NCBI GenBank assembly: GCA_907163375.1
Contig: CAJQUW010007491.1
Coordinates: 62,001-126,000, forward strand
Length of the DNA: 64,000 bases
DNA from: Prostheceraeus crozeri
Lineage: Eukaryota; Platyhelminthes; Polycladida; Euryleptidae
Reading direction: 5' to 3'
The notes beneath the pieces were generated by a model, which saw only the letters and a list, made by a program, of their open reading frames with translations, was not told the DNA's origin and ran no database searches. Numbering within the stretch: position 1 is the stretch's first letter; each line of letters begins with the position of its first letter. Below, one piece after another: positions 29,970 to 43,210 of this stretch. Position numbers and translations under genes: made by a program.

Positions 29970-32900
29970 TTAAGAAGGTTCAGTAGTTATTCCATCAGGT
30001 AAAATTTTTCTTTTATCATCAAATGGATCTAATGCTAATTTATGTTCTTCTTTTAAATACATGTTATGTTTTTTTGAATTAAGTCTATAATTACATGCTG
30101 TTTTTATTTCATTATTAAATAATACATTTTTATAATCTTGAAATGTTATTTGATTAGCCACTGATGCCTTTGAAATTCCTTTTAATGTTTTATGTGTTTT
30201 AATATTATTAGTTGTATCATAACAGTAACATTTAGATTTTAAAAATATAGCTTCTGTTATGAAATCTTCATTTCCTTCTAATTCATCTTTTACTTTACAT
30301 AAATCAGAAGGATGAATGATATCTTTTATTTTATCTATTTCTTCATCAAGTGTAGAATTATACGGTATTGTTAATTCTAAGAAAACAGAATCGGTATCTG
30401 TAAAGTGTAATTTATAGTTTTTGCCATAAGCAGGTGCTAAATAATCATATATAAATCTATACATAAATAGTTTAGCTAATTCTAATATAGTGAAACCAAT
30501 AAAATTAAACTTATCATGTTTTACCCTAATTCGACGTAAATGTACAGCACATAGTTCATCACTAAATCTAGTAGTTCTTTTATATGTAGGTTTCCTTGTT
30601 AAATTTTGAAATCTATCTTTATCAGAAACTATTTCAATATTTTGTCTATTACGCACATTTTCTAAAGTCTTACCATAAAATGCATTATTCATTAATTTGA
30701 AGAACACGTTTCCAAAATCATCTTTATTTCTTTTAGCTATTTTACGTTTTTCAATATTGAACTCTATATAATTTTTTAACCACCTAGATTTTCTATACTC
30801 TAGTTTTCGATGTATTTTGGTGAGAATCATTCCATGATCTAAATACCAATCTAGCATTCTTCCTTCAACAACATACTTTCCTTTATTGCTTTGTGTTAAC
30901 ATAAGTTTTTTTGTTGGTCTATATTTCTTAGGAATTAAAGATTTTTGATAATCTGAAAAATCTTCTATATTAGGAATTTTGTTTTCGGGACAGAAAGGAA
31001 AATATTTTGTTTTATCTTTTATATAATCAGGGTATACTAAATCAACTTCATATACATAACCAAAATTATTTTCACCATCATATGTTCTTTGATAATCTAG
31101 ATTATTACACCATGACATTTCACCTGTTGGTAATTCTTGTATCATGCAAGAAGAATATAAGCTATTAAAATCATAATATAAACAAATAGTTTTCTCTCAT
31201 GAATTCATCAATTGCTTTTTCACGTTCTACTCCTTCTCGTTTCGTTCGAAAAATTTCTAATATTTTTTCTTTTTCTTCTGGAGATAAAGGTTTCATTATT
31301 CCATATTCTTGTGGATTTACTTTCTTATTATAACATTTAACATATCTATTACCTAAAACTGATGAAACTCCACCTCTAATTCCAGATTCAAAAAATAATA
31401 ATTTATCATATGTATTTTCTTTATAATGTTTAAGTTTAACGGACTTTGTCCTAGAGCCATCGGCTTGAACACCAGTATGTTTTAATCCTGCTAGCCATGT
31501 TAAACCTGGTGTAGAATAACAATAACATGGATCTATTCCGTAATATTCTAAACACATATCACGAAAGTTTTCAAAAAGATCAGCTAGTATTAATACATCT
31601 ATCTGTAGATATTTCATTGTATAATCATACATTGTTTTACAATTTAACTCTCTCCAATTTTTTCAGCTTCTGCATAGTCTTCGTCAGATAATTTTGATTG
31701 TTTTAATGTTGATTTAAATTTATTTATTGGAGGAAGTTGTTCTTCTTCCATAATTTTATTCACAGAATTAAAATCAGTCTTCGACTGTGAACCACAGGTT
31801 TTATCTCCAGTTATATACTCATACGGAAATATTCCTTTTAAAGGTTTTAAATTATATTTATTTAATATTTTACATTGTTCAGATTTCAAAGTTTTTCCCA
31901 TAACATCTAATGAATAAGGAGTAAAAAATCTAAATGCATCTAAAATTCTAATGCAACCTAATTGCATTGAAAAATATTCTTCTTCTGTTTTACATAGTAC
32001 ATTTATTTGTTGTTGTTGTAATTTTTCAGATGAAAATAAATCTTTCATTACTAGATGGAAATCATATTTAGAACCATTGTAGAAATATAGAGGAACAAAG
32101 TTATATTTAAATTTATTAGCATTAAGATTACAAGAATTATGTGCTGCACCTCTATATAATCCATTTAGATGATCATGATCTTTTACCTTGACGGCAGAGC
32201 CGTCGCTTCGCTTGTCAAGATATCTACCTTTGCCATTTTTATAATTTTTTGTAAATTCTCTTCCACAGTAATAACATTTTGTTTCATTAATAAAATTTAA
32301 TTTTTCTTTTACTGTTAATGGCATCATTGGAATATTTGTTTCAAGCAATTGTGAAAAACGTCCTTGTAATTCTTCTACTTTCTTTGTAAACATTTCTGAA
32401 CTATCTTCACCATAGTATTGTAAATATTCTGATTTAAATAATTCAGGATAATTTGAATGAATGTACATTCCCCAACATAATGGTTTTTGTTCAAATAAAT
32501 ATTTTTCTTTACTTTGTTCAGCTGAACTTTTTCCAGGTGCACTTTTTTCAGAATTATAATTTTCAGAATCGGGTGAAGCCCTGGAACTTTCCCGTTCGAT
32601 TTTGTGTCATATTAACATTATATGCTTCAAAATCACAATAAATAGTAAAGGGTACTTTATTTTTAAAATACCATTTATTATATTCTAAATAATCATCTTT
32701 AGGAAAAGTATTTTGAACTGCTTCATTTTGTTGGCAATTCTCCAAATGTCTATTCATTTCTTCTAAAGTTCTAAAACTTGTCATACATTGAAGACAAGGA
32801 AAATTTTTATTATATGAAGTTTTTGTAAATATAGAAACATCTTTACACAATATAAAAAGTCCCTGATAATATAATATATTCGCTGTGCTGGTTGTTTTGA

Positions 32901-34543
32901 CTGTTCTAGTTTTTCAAATTTATCTTGATATATTTCATGTGTTTCATTAATTTCTTTTGTAATATTAAATGTATTTTGATGATAATTTTGATTTAATATT
33001 TGTAGCTGATAAATATATTCTTTATCATATTGTTCTTTATATTGTTCTGAACATTTTTTTAAACATTCATTTAATCGGAGCGAAGCTCCTCTGGCTTTAG
33101 CCGATTCTTTATTTTCTTCATTATTTAATTCTTTATTATTTTCTTCATTTAATTTTTGAATTGTTTCTATCTCATTTTGATATTTATGGTTGATATTCTT
33201 GTAGCAACATTTTTATTTGTTGTTGATAACTATTTTACATTTTTGTAAACTTTTATTTAAATTTTCTAATTTTTGTTGATATTCTGAAGATAAAGATGAA
33301 TATTTGTAATTATAATCATCAGTACGTCCTTTATAATTATTATGATTAATCATTATTGGTGATAGTGTTTTAACGAGTTCAAATTTTTCAGTACATATTA
33401 TATTTCCTTGGTAAAAAATATTATGATGCATGTAATTTCCTCTATCATTATATACTATTTCTGATTGACATAAATTTTTATTATTCAAATAAAATTTTTT
33501 TGAATCTGAGTAAAGTGGAATAATTTTACCAATAGAAACATAATTCACATTTAATTCAAAAACATTTACTTCAATTAAATTTTTATTCTTTTTATGAAAC
33601 TTTATTAATCTATTATAATCATATGGAAATTCATCTAAGCCATCAGAAAGATCAAATTCATTTATGTATTCTTCTTTATTATAATGACTTAGTCTTTCTT
33701 TATGATATTCTGCAGGATGTAAATGTGCTATAATACTCCACAGAAAACAATAATCATCTTCATTTTTTATGTTGATTATTTGTGGTGAACTGAAAGGTAA
33801 AGAAACATAACTACCACCAGTATTATTTTTATATTTATCAATTACTATTTTCTTAGATAGTATTTTAACAAATCTCCAACCAGATTCATGTAACTGGGCT
33901 TCAATTATACAATTTTCTAATTTAAGTATCATCGATTCAAATATGGGTTGTATATCATTTACATTATGAATTTCTTGTGAATTTGTAAAATGTCCTTGTA
34001 TTATTTCTTCAGGAATTCCATCAGGTCCATTTTTTACTTCTACATTCATATAACATTTGAAAGATTTCTTAAATATATTATAAAAGTTGGTTAGAATATC
34101 AGAAAAAGTTTTATCGGTTTCATTATATTCAACGGGCGAAGCCCTGGAACCTTCGGTTCGAACCGATTCATTAAATAAATATTTTATATCTGTTACGGCT
34201 TCATCAAATTCATCTATTTCGTTAAATTCATCAGTATCGCTAAATAAATATCTTCCATCTGGTACGGACGAAGCCCTAGAACCTTCGGTTTGTATGGTCT
34301 CATCTTCACTATTAAAAAATTTTTTATATTCCGAATGTGAATAATCATCAAACATTTTTTAACTTTTATATCAGTAGGCAATGTTTCTAGATAGTTTTTA
34401 TAACTATTTAATTTTAATATATTTCCTTCATCAACTCGTTCTACATTTTGTAAATGCAATTTACTATTTAAATGAGATTGATAACTTCTTTTTGTTTGCA
34501 ACTTTTTTTTACATAAGACACAATAAAACTTGGTATTTTCCAT
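29970..34543 (-). pseudogene. Protein-primed DNA polymerase B, copy A
   Basis: The minus-strand gene of about 1,500 codons starts MENTKFYCVLCKKKLQTKRS. In order: C2H2-like finger; long N-terminal region; second finger (FPCLQCMTSF); exonuclease motif YCDFEAYN; a Cys-pair region ending DHDHLNGLYRGAAHNSCN; NGSKYDFHL; YLQIDVLILADLF; polymerase motif A DFNSLYSS; MNNAFYGKTLENVRNR; and motif C LHFTDTDSVFLE. Replicates the linear element using a protein primer in this family. Carries several GC-rich double-hairpin insertions. A few breaks. Confidence 0.85.
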
Positions 34544-34714
34544 TTTTTTTATTTTTTTAGAGAAAATTTAAGAAAAAAATTTGTGTTTTAATTTTAGATA
34601 TATACATTCTTATATCAAGGAATTGAGTGTTATTTTATATTATTATATATTTCACGTTCTTTAGTTATTTTTTTCTTTATCACATTAAGTTTTATCATAT
34701 TAAGTTTTATCATA

Positions 34715-35997
34715 TTAAGTTTCATCATATAATGTTTTATCAAAAGATAATTTAAATTTTTTTTCACTAACTATTGATTCTTCATCATCATCATCAATTG
34801 ATTCTTCATCATCATCATAAATTACACTTTTTGGGATAGGATGCCCTTCCATGATAGGATACCATTCTCTTATTGGAATATCTAATTCTAAATTACATCT
34901 TTTATTGATAATAATATAATAGAGAAAAATATTGGTCTTTGATCTCTTTTGGAAAATTTAATAACACCACCATAATTTGAATCACTTTTAGTTTTTGTTA
35001 AAGATGATAAAATTTTAAATTGCTTAGATGTAAATCCTAATTTAAATTTTGTAGACCCCACACATAGTTGTCTAACAGTATCTTCAACTATGCCATCATT
35101 ATTATTTTCAATTGTAAGAAAATGAAATTTAGATAAATTTTTATAATTACTAATATTTTTATAATCTTTTTTACCATTTACACCATTTTCAGATGTTTCT
35201 GAATCATCATCTATATTATCATAAGATTCTTTAAGATCGGGCAAAGCCCTAGAACCTTCGGTTCGTTTATTATGATTATGGTTATTGTTAATAGTATAAG
35301 GTGTAGTCCACATATAAATTTTCTCTTCTTGAGCTAAACCATTTATATAAGATTTTAATAAATTAATATTTAAGTTGGAATATAATCCTATATACGTATC
35401 ATCATCATATCTTTGGGGCATTTCTAATGTTTTTTGTTTATAAATTGTGTCTCTATAATAAACTTGACATAATAATTCTTCATTATGTTTTTTACTCTCT
35501 ATGTGAATGTTATATTGATTTTGTTCATCAACAAATAATCTTATTTTTTCTTTGGAAAAAGATTTTAATTTTTTAACTAATTCTTTAATATTGATATAAT
35601 TGATAATTTTAGTTTCTATCCAATCAGTATTACTAATTGGTAACACTGCTCTAATAAATCCATAAACATTATTATGGCCTATTATAACCATATTTTCTTT
35701 ATTTAATTCAACATAAGCTACATCATTATATTTACTTACAATCTCCATAAATTTTATAAATGGATCCCCCGGAAATAAACAATAATTAGTTTCTATAGAA
35801 GGTAAACCTTTAGTCTGTTCTCTAATATAGATATTTCGGCTTGTAATTGAAATAAAATATTAACATCTATACATGGATTATTATTATTATTATTTTTATT
35901 ATCAAAAACATTTATTTTCAAATCCCGTTGATCTCGTCGAATAAGAAGAACAGGATGATGCGGGCGAATATAATTTTTTTAAATTTTGATTTTCCAT
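34715..35997 (-). pseudogene. Unknown acidic protein of the nested Polinton, copy A
   Basis: About 425 codons starting MENPNLKKLYSPASS, with a poly-Asn run, a middle domain of about 170 residues with alternating hydrophobic strands (VAYVELNKENMVIIGHNNVYGFIRAVLP and later), and a very acidic tail (DDDEESIDDDDEESI). The strand-rich middle followed by GGVIKFSKRDQRPIFFSI is faintly like a DNA sliding clamp, but I cannot confirm this. It sits beside the polymerase; P1 has a zinc-finger gene instead. A double-hairpin insertion lies at 35239-35265. Few breaks. Confidence 0.5.
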
Positions 35998-36105
35998 TTT
36001 TTTTATTTTTATTAAAAAAAATTTTATTTTTTTATTTTTATTAGAAAAAATTTTATTTTTTTTTTTTTTATTAGAAAAAGTTTTACTTTTTTTATTGTTT
36101 TAAAA

Positions 36106-37031
36106 ATGATGTTACCAAATGTTGGTGGAGGTGCATATATCCCGAATAATCGTGAATTAGAAATAGAGATAGAAAATTATATCATGAAAACTGGAGGAAC
36201 GTTTTATCTGGACCATTGCATCTTTCTATTCTTCCGCAACAAAATACAGAGTTAACAAGATAAAACAATATGTTGATACACAAATCAATCTGACTTAAAG
36301 GAAAATATATAAACGATGTTTGGGTTCTCCACTGATGAACGAATTAAAGTTGCTTAAACTAAATGACAAATCATTAAACGAAAAAATTATTTAAACTTGA
36401 TAAAAAGGATAGAGAGCTTAGGAAGCAGATATAGCAAAACTTTTTAAAAAGATTTCTGATACAATCAAAAATTTTAATATTACTCTTCTTTAAATTTAAA
36501 ATCTGCTGTAATTAAAAATAAAACATCAGATAAAAATGTTAAAAGAACAATTAGAAGATGAAATAGAAAAACTTCCTGAAAGAATTAAAAAAAATTTAAA
36601 GCAGTTACAAACTACATTCCAAAAAAGTGTTGATGAATTAAGTTCTAAAATTACTCAACAAAAGAAAAAGATGAATAGAATAATAACAATGATGTAAAAC
36701 TCACTTAATGAAAAAAGTTTGATATAAATGAAAAATCTGAAAATCAATTTAGGAAATGAATTGAAAGAATAAAATTTTACAAGGAAAAACTCTAAAGAAA
36801 AATAAAGGAAAAAGTTAGATTCTGTTATAAAGACAATTAGAATGTTTCTTACAAATTAAGTTAAAATGCACTTAAATCGGCATTGAAGATTAAAAATCAG
36901 CAGAAAATGCAAGTTAATAGAAAAAGGAAATATAAAGTACATCACACGCTGCTTGGACGCAATAGATAAAGTGCAACAGTCAATTATAAAGTTATCTCGA
37001 AGTTGTTGTCCATTCACAAACGTAAATCTTG
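36106..37031 (+). pseudogene. Fibre-like coiled-coil protein, copy A
   Basis: Counterpart of 56056-56945. Heavily broken in this copy, in line with the poor local sequence from here to 42.5 kb. Followed by a cluster of GC-rich hairpins at about 37034-37130. Confidence 0.6.
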
Positions 37032-37170
37032 ATCGGAGCGGATAGCTCATTCAGGGTTACTAACCAATCGGAGCGAAGCTCCTCGAGTGCTTTAGACCGA
37101 TCGGACCAAAGGTCTCAGGTTTCTAACCAATCGTAAAAACTTTTTCTCAAAAGTCAAATTTAATCCTAAA

Positions 37171-37770
37171 AAATGCCTATAATTTTAATAAACACAATCT
37201 TAAAACATTAATGCTGAAATCAAAATCAAAAAAATTGCTCCATGAACCACCGTATGAATCTGTTTCTCATTATGATACTAGAGAAACAGTCCGGAACACA
37301 AACGTTCACTAGGCACCGCAGGTGCTGGGACGTCCAAAAAGAAGGGGCTGGCATCTTATTCTGGCTATTGGGAAGTATCGTTAAACTTAATTAAAAAATA
37401 ATAAAGATTTGATTACCATCTGCCTGCAAAAGGAGCAGCTGCTATAGGTTAGTACAGCTAGTTGCAATATCAAATGCTGTCAAGTCTCAACAACGAATTA
37501 AAACAACTGAACGCTATTCGTAAACTTAGGAATGATTCTGAAGAACTAAAAAATTTAAAAAAAACTTGCCGATGAAACAAAAAACAAAATTGCTCAACAT
37601 ACTGTGGGGGGGTGAATCCTTGAGGAGCGGAGCTCCGTATGATAGTAAACATAATGTAAATAAAAATAATAAAAAAACAATTGAAGAATTAAGAGGTAAT
37701 GGCCTAGTGAGCAGCAACCTTCGGTCTAACAAGCAAAGCTGGTAGCGGCGCTGGTCTAGCAAAATTCTAA
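37171..37770 (+). pseudogene. Small Gly/Ala-rich virion-type protein, copy A
   Basis: Counterpart of 57081-57643, recognised by nucleotide similarity and the KGAAA-type hydrophobic segment. Heavily broken in this copy. Confidence 0.55.
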
Positions 37771-37910
37771 AATATATTTTTTAGTAAAAATATTTTTTTG
37801 TAAAATTTTTTTTAGTAAAATTATTTTAAGTAAATTATTTTAGCAGATTTTTTCGTGTCAGTGAGAAAAACAAAAGTCAAATTATTTTTTATAAAACCTG
37901 TTCTTCGCTT

Positions 37911-39335
37911 ATCGAAAATAAATTTAGATTAGACGATCCTCCGTTCGTCAGTTATAATCAAAAAAGAATGGACTATATAAGAATTGCTATGAATCCCGGA
38001 TCTTTCAGAGAGTAAAATACTGGAGGAGATTTTTAATTTTTGAAGTTGATAATCAGCAGAGTTATTTATATCTACCTGATTCAATTTTACACTGTGAATA
38101 TTCTTTGTATAGTGATGCCAATTTTACAACACATTACAGGAAAACCGATAATATTGCACTAGAGGAATAATTTCTTTCCAAGATTATTTACCACAAATGC
38201 GATTTAGATGTTGCAATCTCAATAATATAGAAACAATAAGTGATTATCCAGCGTGTTAATTGACTACCAATGCTTAGGATTTGTAAACAATTGTTTTTAG
38301 TGCAAAATAATAAAAAGTATGAAATCGAAGGTTGGTTTCCTGATACTAATGATTGAGAGATAATTGTTGATGATTGTAAGACTCACGGGGGAAACAGATT
38401 GCCGCAGGAATTGCGAAAGATGTAGAAAATATTGCAAAACATTTTAAATAAAAACAAATGATGATGGAATATCCATATAAAGAAAGACGTGAATTTACAA
38501 AAAAAGTAAGACAGACAGTAAATTGGTCATTGTCTCCATTATTCGGATATTTTAGATTATGATAAAATATCCAATATCAATTAAAATTTAAATTAATAAT
38601 TCATCGTACAAGCCAAATAATGAATTAATCTTTTTTGGTAAGACTGGGAAAAAAGCATATTTAAAAATTAGATAGATATTGAATGGTGGATTAAGCATAA
38701 ATTTTTTTACTTCCTAGTTGTAGAGGTTGTAAACTGCTATTGCAAAATAGATTAAATACTAACAAACCAATTCCAGTAAATTTTCTAAGCGTACTGCTCT
38801 AGTTCAGTACAAAAAAAAAAACTTTTTTCCGAACAAAGATTTTAAAACTGGCATTTTAACTAGAACTGCGAATATTATTTTTTTTCAAAAAAGGGAATTA
38901 AGTTTTTTTTTTTTATTACTAACATTTCAAAGAAATAATTCTCCAAGTTTTGATAAGAACAACAATCTTTTTTCATATTACATACAATTCGAAGTTTACA
39001 AGTTATCATTAATCAAACCCGATATCCAATTGATCCATTAAGATTCGATGATACCAATAATCAATTTATGGAAGGATATGATTCTTATCGAAATCTTTGT
39101 GTAGAATTTGGAGTTGAACCACAATTAACTCCTGGAGATTGGAGACATTTATATCCAATTTTCTGTTTCGATTTAAGTGCACAATCTGAAGATATTATTA
39201 AAAATGGTTGTGATGTAACAATTAATATTGAAAAGAAAGATTCCACACTTTCATTGAGGGCTTATGGTTCATTGCTAGATGGATAGTGTAAAAACTATTC
39301 TATTGAAATTCTTAATGGAAGATGGTAAGGATAGG
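37911..39335 (+). pseudogene. Major capsid protein, copy A
   Basis: Counterpart of 57773-59107. The best preserved part is 39068-39280, with YPIFCFDLSAQSEDIIKNG. Heavily broken, apparently because of local sequence quality. Confidence 0.65.
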
Positions 39336-39546
39336 CTAAAGCCAGAGGAGCTTCGCTCTGATAAGTTAATTAAAATTTTTTTAACTAGAATAGATTAAAA
39401 ATTTTAAACTTAAAATTTTTCATAACTAGAATAGAGATAAAAATTTTTTTGGGTAACTTAAAATTTTTTAGTAACTTGAAAAATTTTTTCATAACTAGAA
39501 TAGATTTTACAAATTTTTGATAACCTTAAAATTTTTTTTATTAAAA

Positions 39547-40049
39547 ATGTCGGCAAGCGAAAAGTTAATATTAATAATAAAAACTGTTGAATTAAAACTT
39601 AGTTAATATTGTTGACAAAAAAAGCCCCTAAAAATATTACTATTAATAAAAAAAAAGTTATTACATAAGTCACCAATGATAGAGAATATTCAATTACGAA
39701 GAAGAAAAGAATGGCGGGGATTCTCCCATTAATTCCAATAATAATAGGAGGCATAGCTGCAGCAGGAAAGTGTTGCAGGTGGGACTAGCTGGTATTGTCC
39801 AAGCAGTAAATAAAATAAATCAGAGAAGGCAGCATTAGAAGAACAAAAACGTCATAACAGGGAGTTAGAGAAAGTTGTAGGGGAGAAGGAATTAGTAGAT
39901 TAATTTTATTAGTAAATTAAAATTACGTTGATGAAGAAGAAAACGAGTTCTAAAAAAATATTCTCCACTATGTTGATGATTTAATTGAAATTAAAGCAAA
40001 TAAAGATGGTTCGTGGAAATATATCTTAAGTCCTAGTATGATAAGGTAA
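39547..40049 (+). pseudogene. Small pX/mu-like virion protein, copy A
   Basis: Counterpart of 59306-59791. Heavily broken in this copy. Confidence 0.55.
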
Positions 40050-40129
40050 TAACTCAGAACGCTTTGGTTCTTTTCGGTTAAAACAATTTTTTTTTGTTTT
40101 ATCTTTTAAATTTAATTTTTATCTTTTTA

Positions 40130-42548
40130 AAATTGAATTCTAAAAATTCCGAAAATTTAATTAAATTAGAAATTTCTAATTTAGATTTATTGAAGTTATC
40201 TATTAAACAAAAATAAAGACTCAAAATTGTAAAATATATTGAAGGTAACGACGACAACAAAGTTTGGCTACTACCTCGGTGGGTGACATATAAAAAAACA
40301 TTAGAAAAAACTTTCCTGGATTTATTTTGAGTAAATATTCGGAAAGAAAAACATCTTCCTGGTCATTTCATATACTGGGCCAGGAACTCGATTAGAGTAT
40401 AGACTAGATGAGAATAATAATCCGAAACCAGGTGAAGAACCCGATAAATAGAGGTAGGATTGCGCAGCTTACCAGGCATGATTTAGCTTAATCGAAATCA
40501 TGATCTAAGTTCTCGTTTGCAGCTGATAAGAAGATGATTCAAGAATTATGGAGCGTTACTTTCCTTTAAGCAATAACATTTGACACCCAAACAACGCCGA
40601 AAGATCGGATATTCAGAATCCTACATTTTAGAGAAAAAATTGACTCTGAATGTTTGTTAAGAAAAGCCGCGACTCACAAGCTAAAAAATATTATTCGGCC
40701 TAGGGTTTAATGAAACTAATAAACCCTGAGAGCAACGCTGAAACGGACTAATAACCCTGAAAGAGCAACGCTCAGAACTAATACAACTTCTGAGAGCAAC
40801 GCTCGAAACCTACTCGAGCATCTGAAATTCATAAAGAGATACTAGAAAGCCTAAACTATTTATTAAAAGTGAGAAAGATATTTAATAAAGAATGATATTT
40901 GGAGTGCTGATCTTATATCATATGCCCCGAATGAAAGGGGGACTACAAATACGCATTGACCGTTGTATAGATCTTATATACACGATACGACTTGGGTAAA
41001 GCTCTTTAAAAAAAACATAGAGACAAAGTGGTCTATCAGTCTACTAGTAATATGAGTGTTTTGAAGCAAATCTTTAAAGAAAGTAATAGAAAGCCAAGGA
41101 AATTGTTTGTTGATAAAGGGTCGGAATTTTATAACCGTAAACGTTCAACCACTATTCTGAAACTGTTTATTCAACTGAAAAATACGCTGGAAAAGCAGTA
41201 GTGAATTAGAAAGATTCAAATCGGACGTTAAAAAACTAAATTATTCAAGAAATTTACTAGAGCAAAGAAATCAGAAATGGTTTTGGAGAAGAATATTACA
41301 GGAAGTTGTAGGAAGAGTTTACAATAAAGTCAAAGTTCATTCTGGTATTGAAGAAGAAACCCCAAAGAGATGCTTCTGATCGAACCCTGATTTGATACGA
41401 AAGACAATATTCGAGAATATAATTTGAATGAGGAGTTTAGGAAGGGTTGTTGGTGGTTTCGGTGGTGGCACGTGGATGATTGATGTATAATATTGATTCC
41501 GGGTTTTTATACTGTGTGGGGTATGGATTGTTGATATTGTTGCCGTCTGGGTGTGTATTTGTGGTATTGGTCGCTGTAGGGGAGGTTTTTTGTGTGTTGT
41601 GGTGGTCTGATGTTGTGTTCATTGGTAATGGGGGGGGTAGGTGATCGTGAATAGTTTGGTGTTGCATATTTCTTCCCTGGAAGGATTGTTGTTGTTTGGG
41701 GGGTGGCTTCGGTGTTAAGTGTGAGTGTGGGTTGTGTGGGCTTGAATTATTGGGCGTGGTAGCTGTGTTGGGTTGTAAGCGATGGTTGGTAGCATGTTTG
41801 GTTATGGGGGGGTGTGAGGTTATGGATGTTGAAATATATTGGACGAGGTGGGTTGATATAAGGGGTGCGTTTTGTATTGCTGTGTGGTGTGTTGCGTGGG
41901 GGGGGGGGCTTATGCGTTGGGGTTTGTTTTGTTGAGTGGTTAGGGGGGGAGGGGGGGGTGGGTGGAGGGGGGTGATTGGGGTGGGTGGCGGGAGTTTTGG
42001 TGGAGATTTTGGGGGTGGGGGATGTATTGCGTAGGTGGTGTGTGGGTTGGGGTTAGGTGGGGGCGGGTTTGTGGTTGGGGTTTTTGGGGTTTGCGGGGAG
42101 GTGCGTTTGTTAGGTAGGGGAGATGACGTTAGAATGTGAGTGAGTGAAGTCGGGGTGGGGTTCAATAATGTAAGAGTCGGGTTGGGTTAACCGAGGTATG
42201 GGACTGGTGTTATAGAGCAAAATAATTAAGGGGGTGTGTGTTTCTGGATTTCAAATGGGGTGTCTAGAAAGATTTAATTTTTGTGTTGAGTGGATATTAG
42301 AAGATAGACATCCGAATTTGCAGAATCTTAAGCCGAAATTTTTTAAAAATTGGAGATAGAGTATAGAATATTTAATTAGTATGATGAAATTTGAAAAAGG
42401 CTTTGATTGGGGCTATTGGACTAAAGAAATATTTGAAATTTCTAAAATAAATCAAAGTTATCCGATTACTTATGAAATTAAAGATTTAGATAATGAGGAT
42501 ATCAGAGGCCGTTTTTATCAAAATGAATTACAACGAACTGATTTTTAA
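40130..42548 (+). pseudogene. PLA2-like region and integrase, copy A, interrupted by a GT-rich block
   Basis: Counterpart of 59870-61247. The final third resumes after the anomalous block at 41434-42240. Heavily broken. Confidence 0.6.
41434..42240. other. GT-rich block of about 0.8 kb, probably artefact
   Basis: The plus strand is almost only G and T with long G runs, unlike anything around it, and it sits inside the integrase region where copy B has continuous sequence. It has no repeats of its own ends and no target duplication that I can see. The minus-strand open frame of 242 residues is Pro/Thr/Asn-rich simply because of the skew. A sequencing or assembly error is the simplest explanation. 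Confidence 0.7.
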
Positions 42549-42572
42549 TTATCATTATTATTATTATTGGAA

Positions 42573-43076
42573 CTAACGTTTCGGGAATGAAATTCCCTTG
42601 TTAGGCGTAGCCATAGAACCTGGTTCGTTCAATTCTAACATTATATCTAGAAATGGTACTCCTTTTTGTAATTTGTACAAAACGTATAAACATAATTGTC
42701 CACAATAGGTAGTGCCTGGTGTTTGAATTTGAAACGTATTGTATGTTCCCGTTCCAAGTAATTCTGTTACTTCATTTGTAGGGGGCAAACCGTATGAATC
42801 AAAATAATAGTTCTGCTGATGATTTTTAACGCCTGCTGACCAATGTACGCCTTTTTGGTCTGAAGTGTGAAGATTGGTTACGAAATTTACAGTTATTGAT
42901 GGAACTTTGTTCCGGGAACTGAAGGTTCCTGTTGGCTTATTTTTTAGGAATTGTAATTCGTCTCTCATTAGAACATGAAAATTCTTTATTCCTAATTCAT
43001 TTGCGATTTTCTTTAGGTCGAAATTTGTCGTAGTTTGCGTTCCATATAATTTTAAAAACTCATTTATGTTGTTCAT
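42573..43076 (-). CDS. Polinton maturation protease (adenain-like Cys protease), copy A
   Basis: 167 residues on the minus strand starting MNNINEFLKLYGTQTTTNFDL. His78 (KGVHWSAG), Asp93 (YYFDSYGLPPT) and Cys125 (TTYCGQLCLYVL) fit the catalytic triad of adenovirus-type and ULP1-like proteases, with a Gln in the FQIQ segment before the Cys as oxyanion partner. It processes capsid proteins in related viruses. It is convergent with the integrase. Two GC-rich hairpin insertions are visible, one in the middle (about 42910-42940, residues 47-59) and one near the C-terminus. Looks whole. Confidence 0.75.
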   Translation of the reverse strand: MNNINEFLKLYGTQTTTNFDLKKIANELGIKNFHVLMRDELQFLKNKPTGTFSSRNKVPSITVNFVTNLHTSDQKGVHWSAGVKNHQQNYYFDSYGLPPTNEVTELLGTGTYNTFQIQTPGTTYCGQLCLYVLYKLQKGVPFLDIMLELNEPGSMATPNKGISFPKR

Positions 43077-43106
43077 TTTATAATAAAAAAATTTCTTAAG
43101 GGACCC

Positions 43107-43210
43107 CTAGAAGTTAGAAGGGAGGGGGTAGTAGAACTACGTTCATATGATATTGAAGGATATATTCTTGCGGCTTCTTCCACTTTTGTTTCTTCCACTT
43201 TTAAAGAAAT
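43107..43210 (-). pseudogene. Membrane-protein gene fragment at the inner edge of the right TIR, copy A
   Basis: The reverse strand reads a segment like the start of the 26475 gene (GTGGAAGAA... then AGAATATATCC and CATATGAACGTAGTTCTAC). It shows that the terminal repeat once reached into the membrane-protein gene, as it still does in P1. Confidence 0.6.

Noticed and set aside
41437-42165. 242-residue Pro/Thr/Asn-rich open frame on the minus strand
   Set aside because: Arises from the GT-skewed block, which is probably not real sequence.
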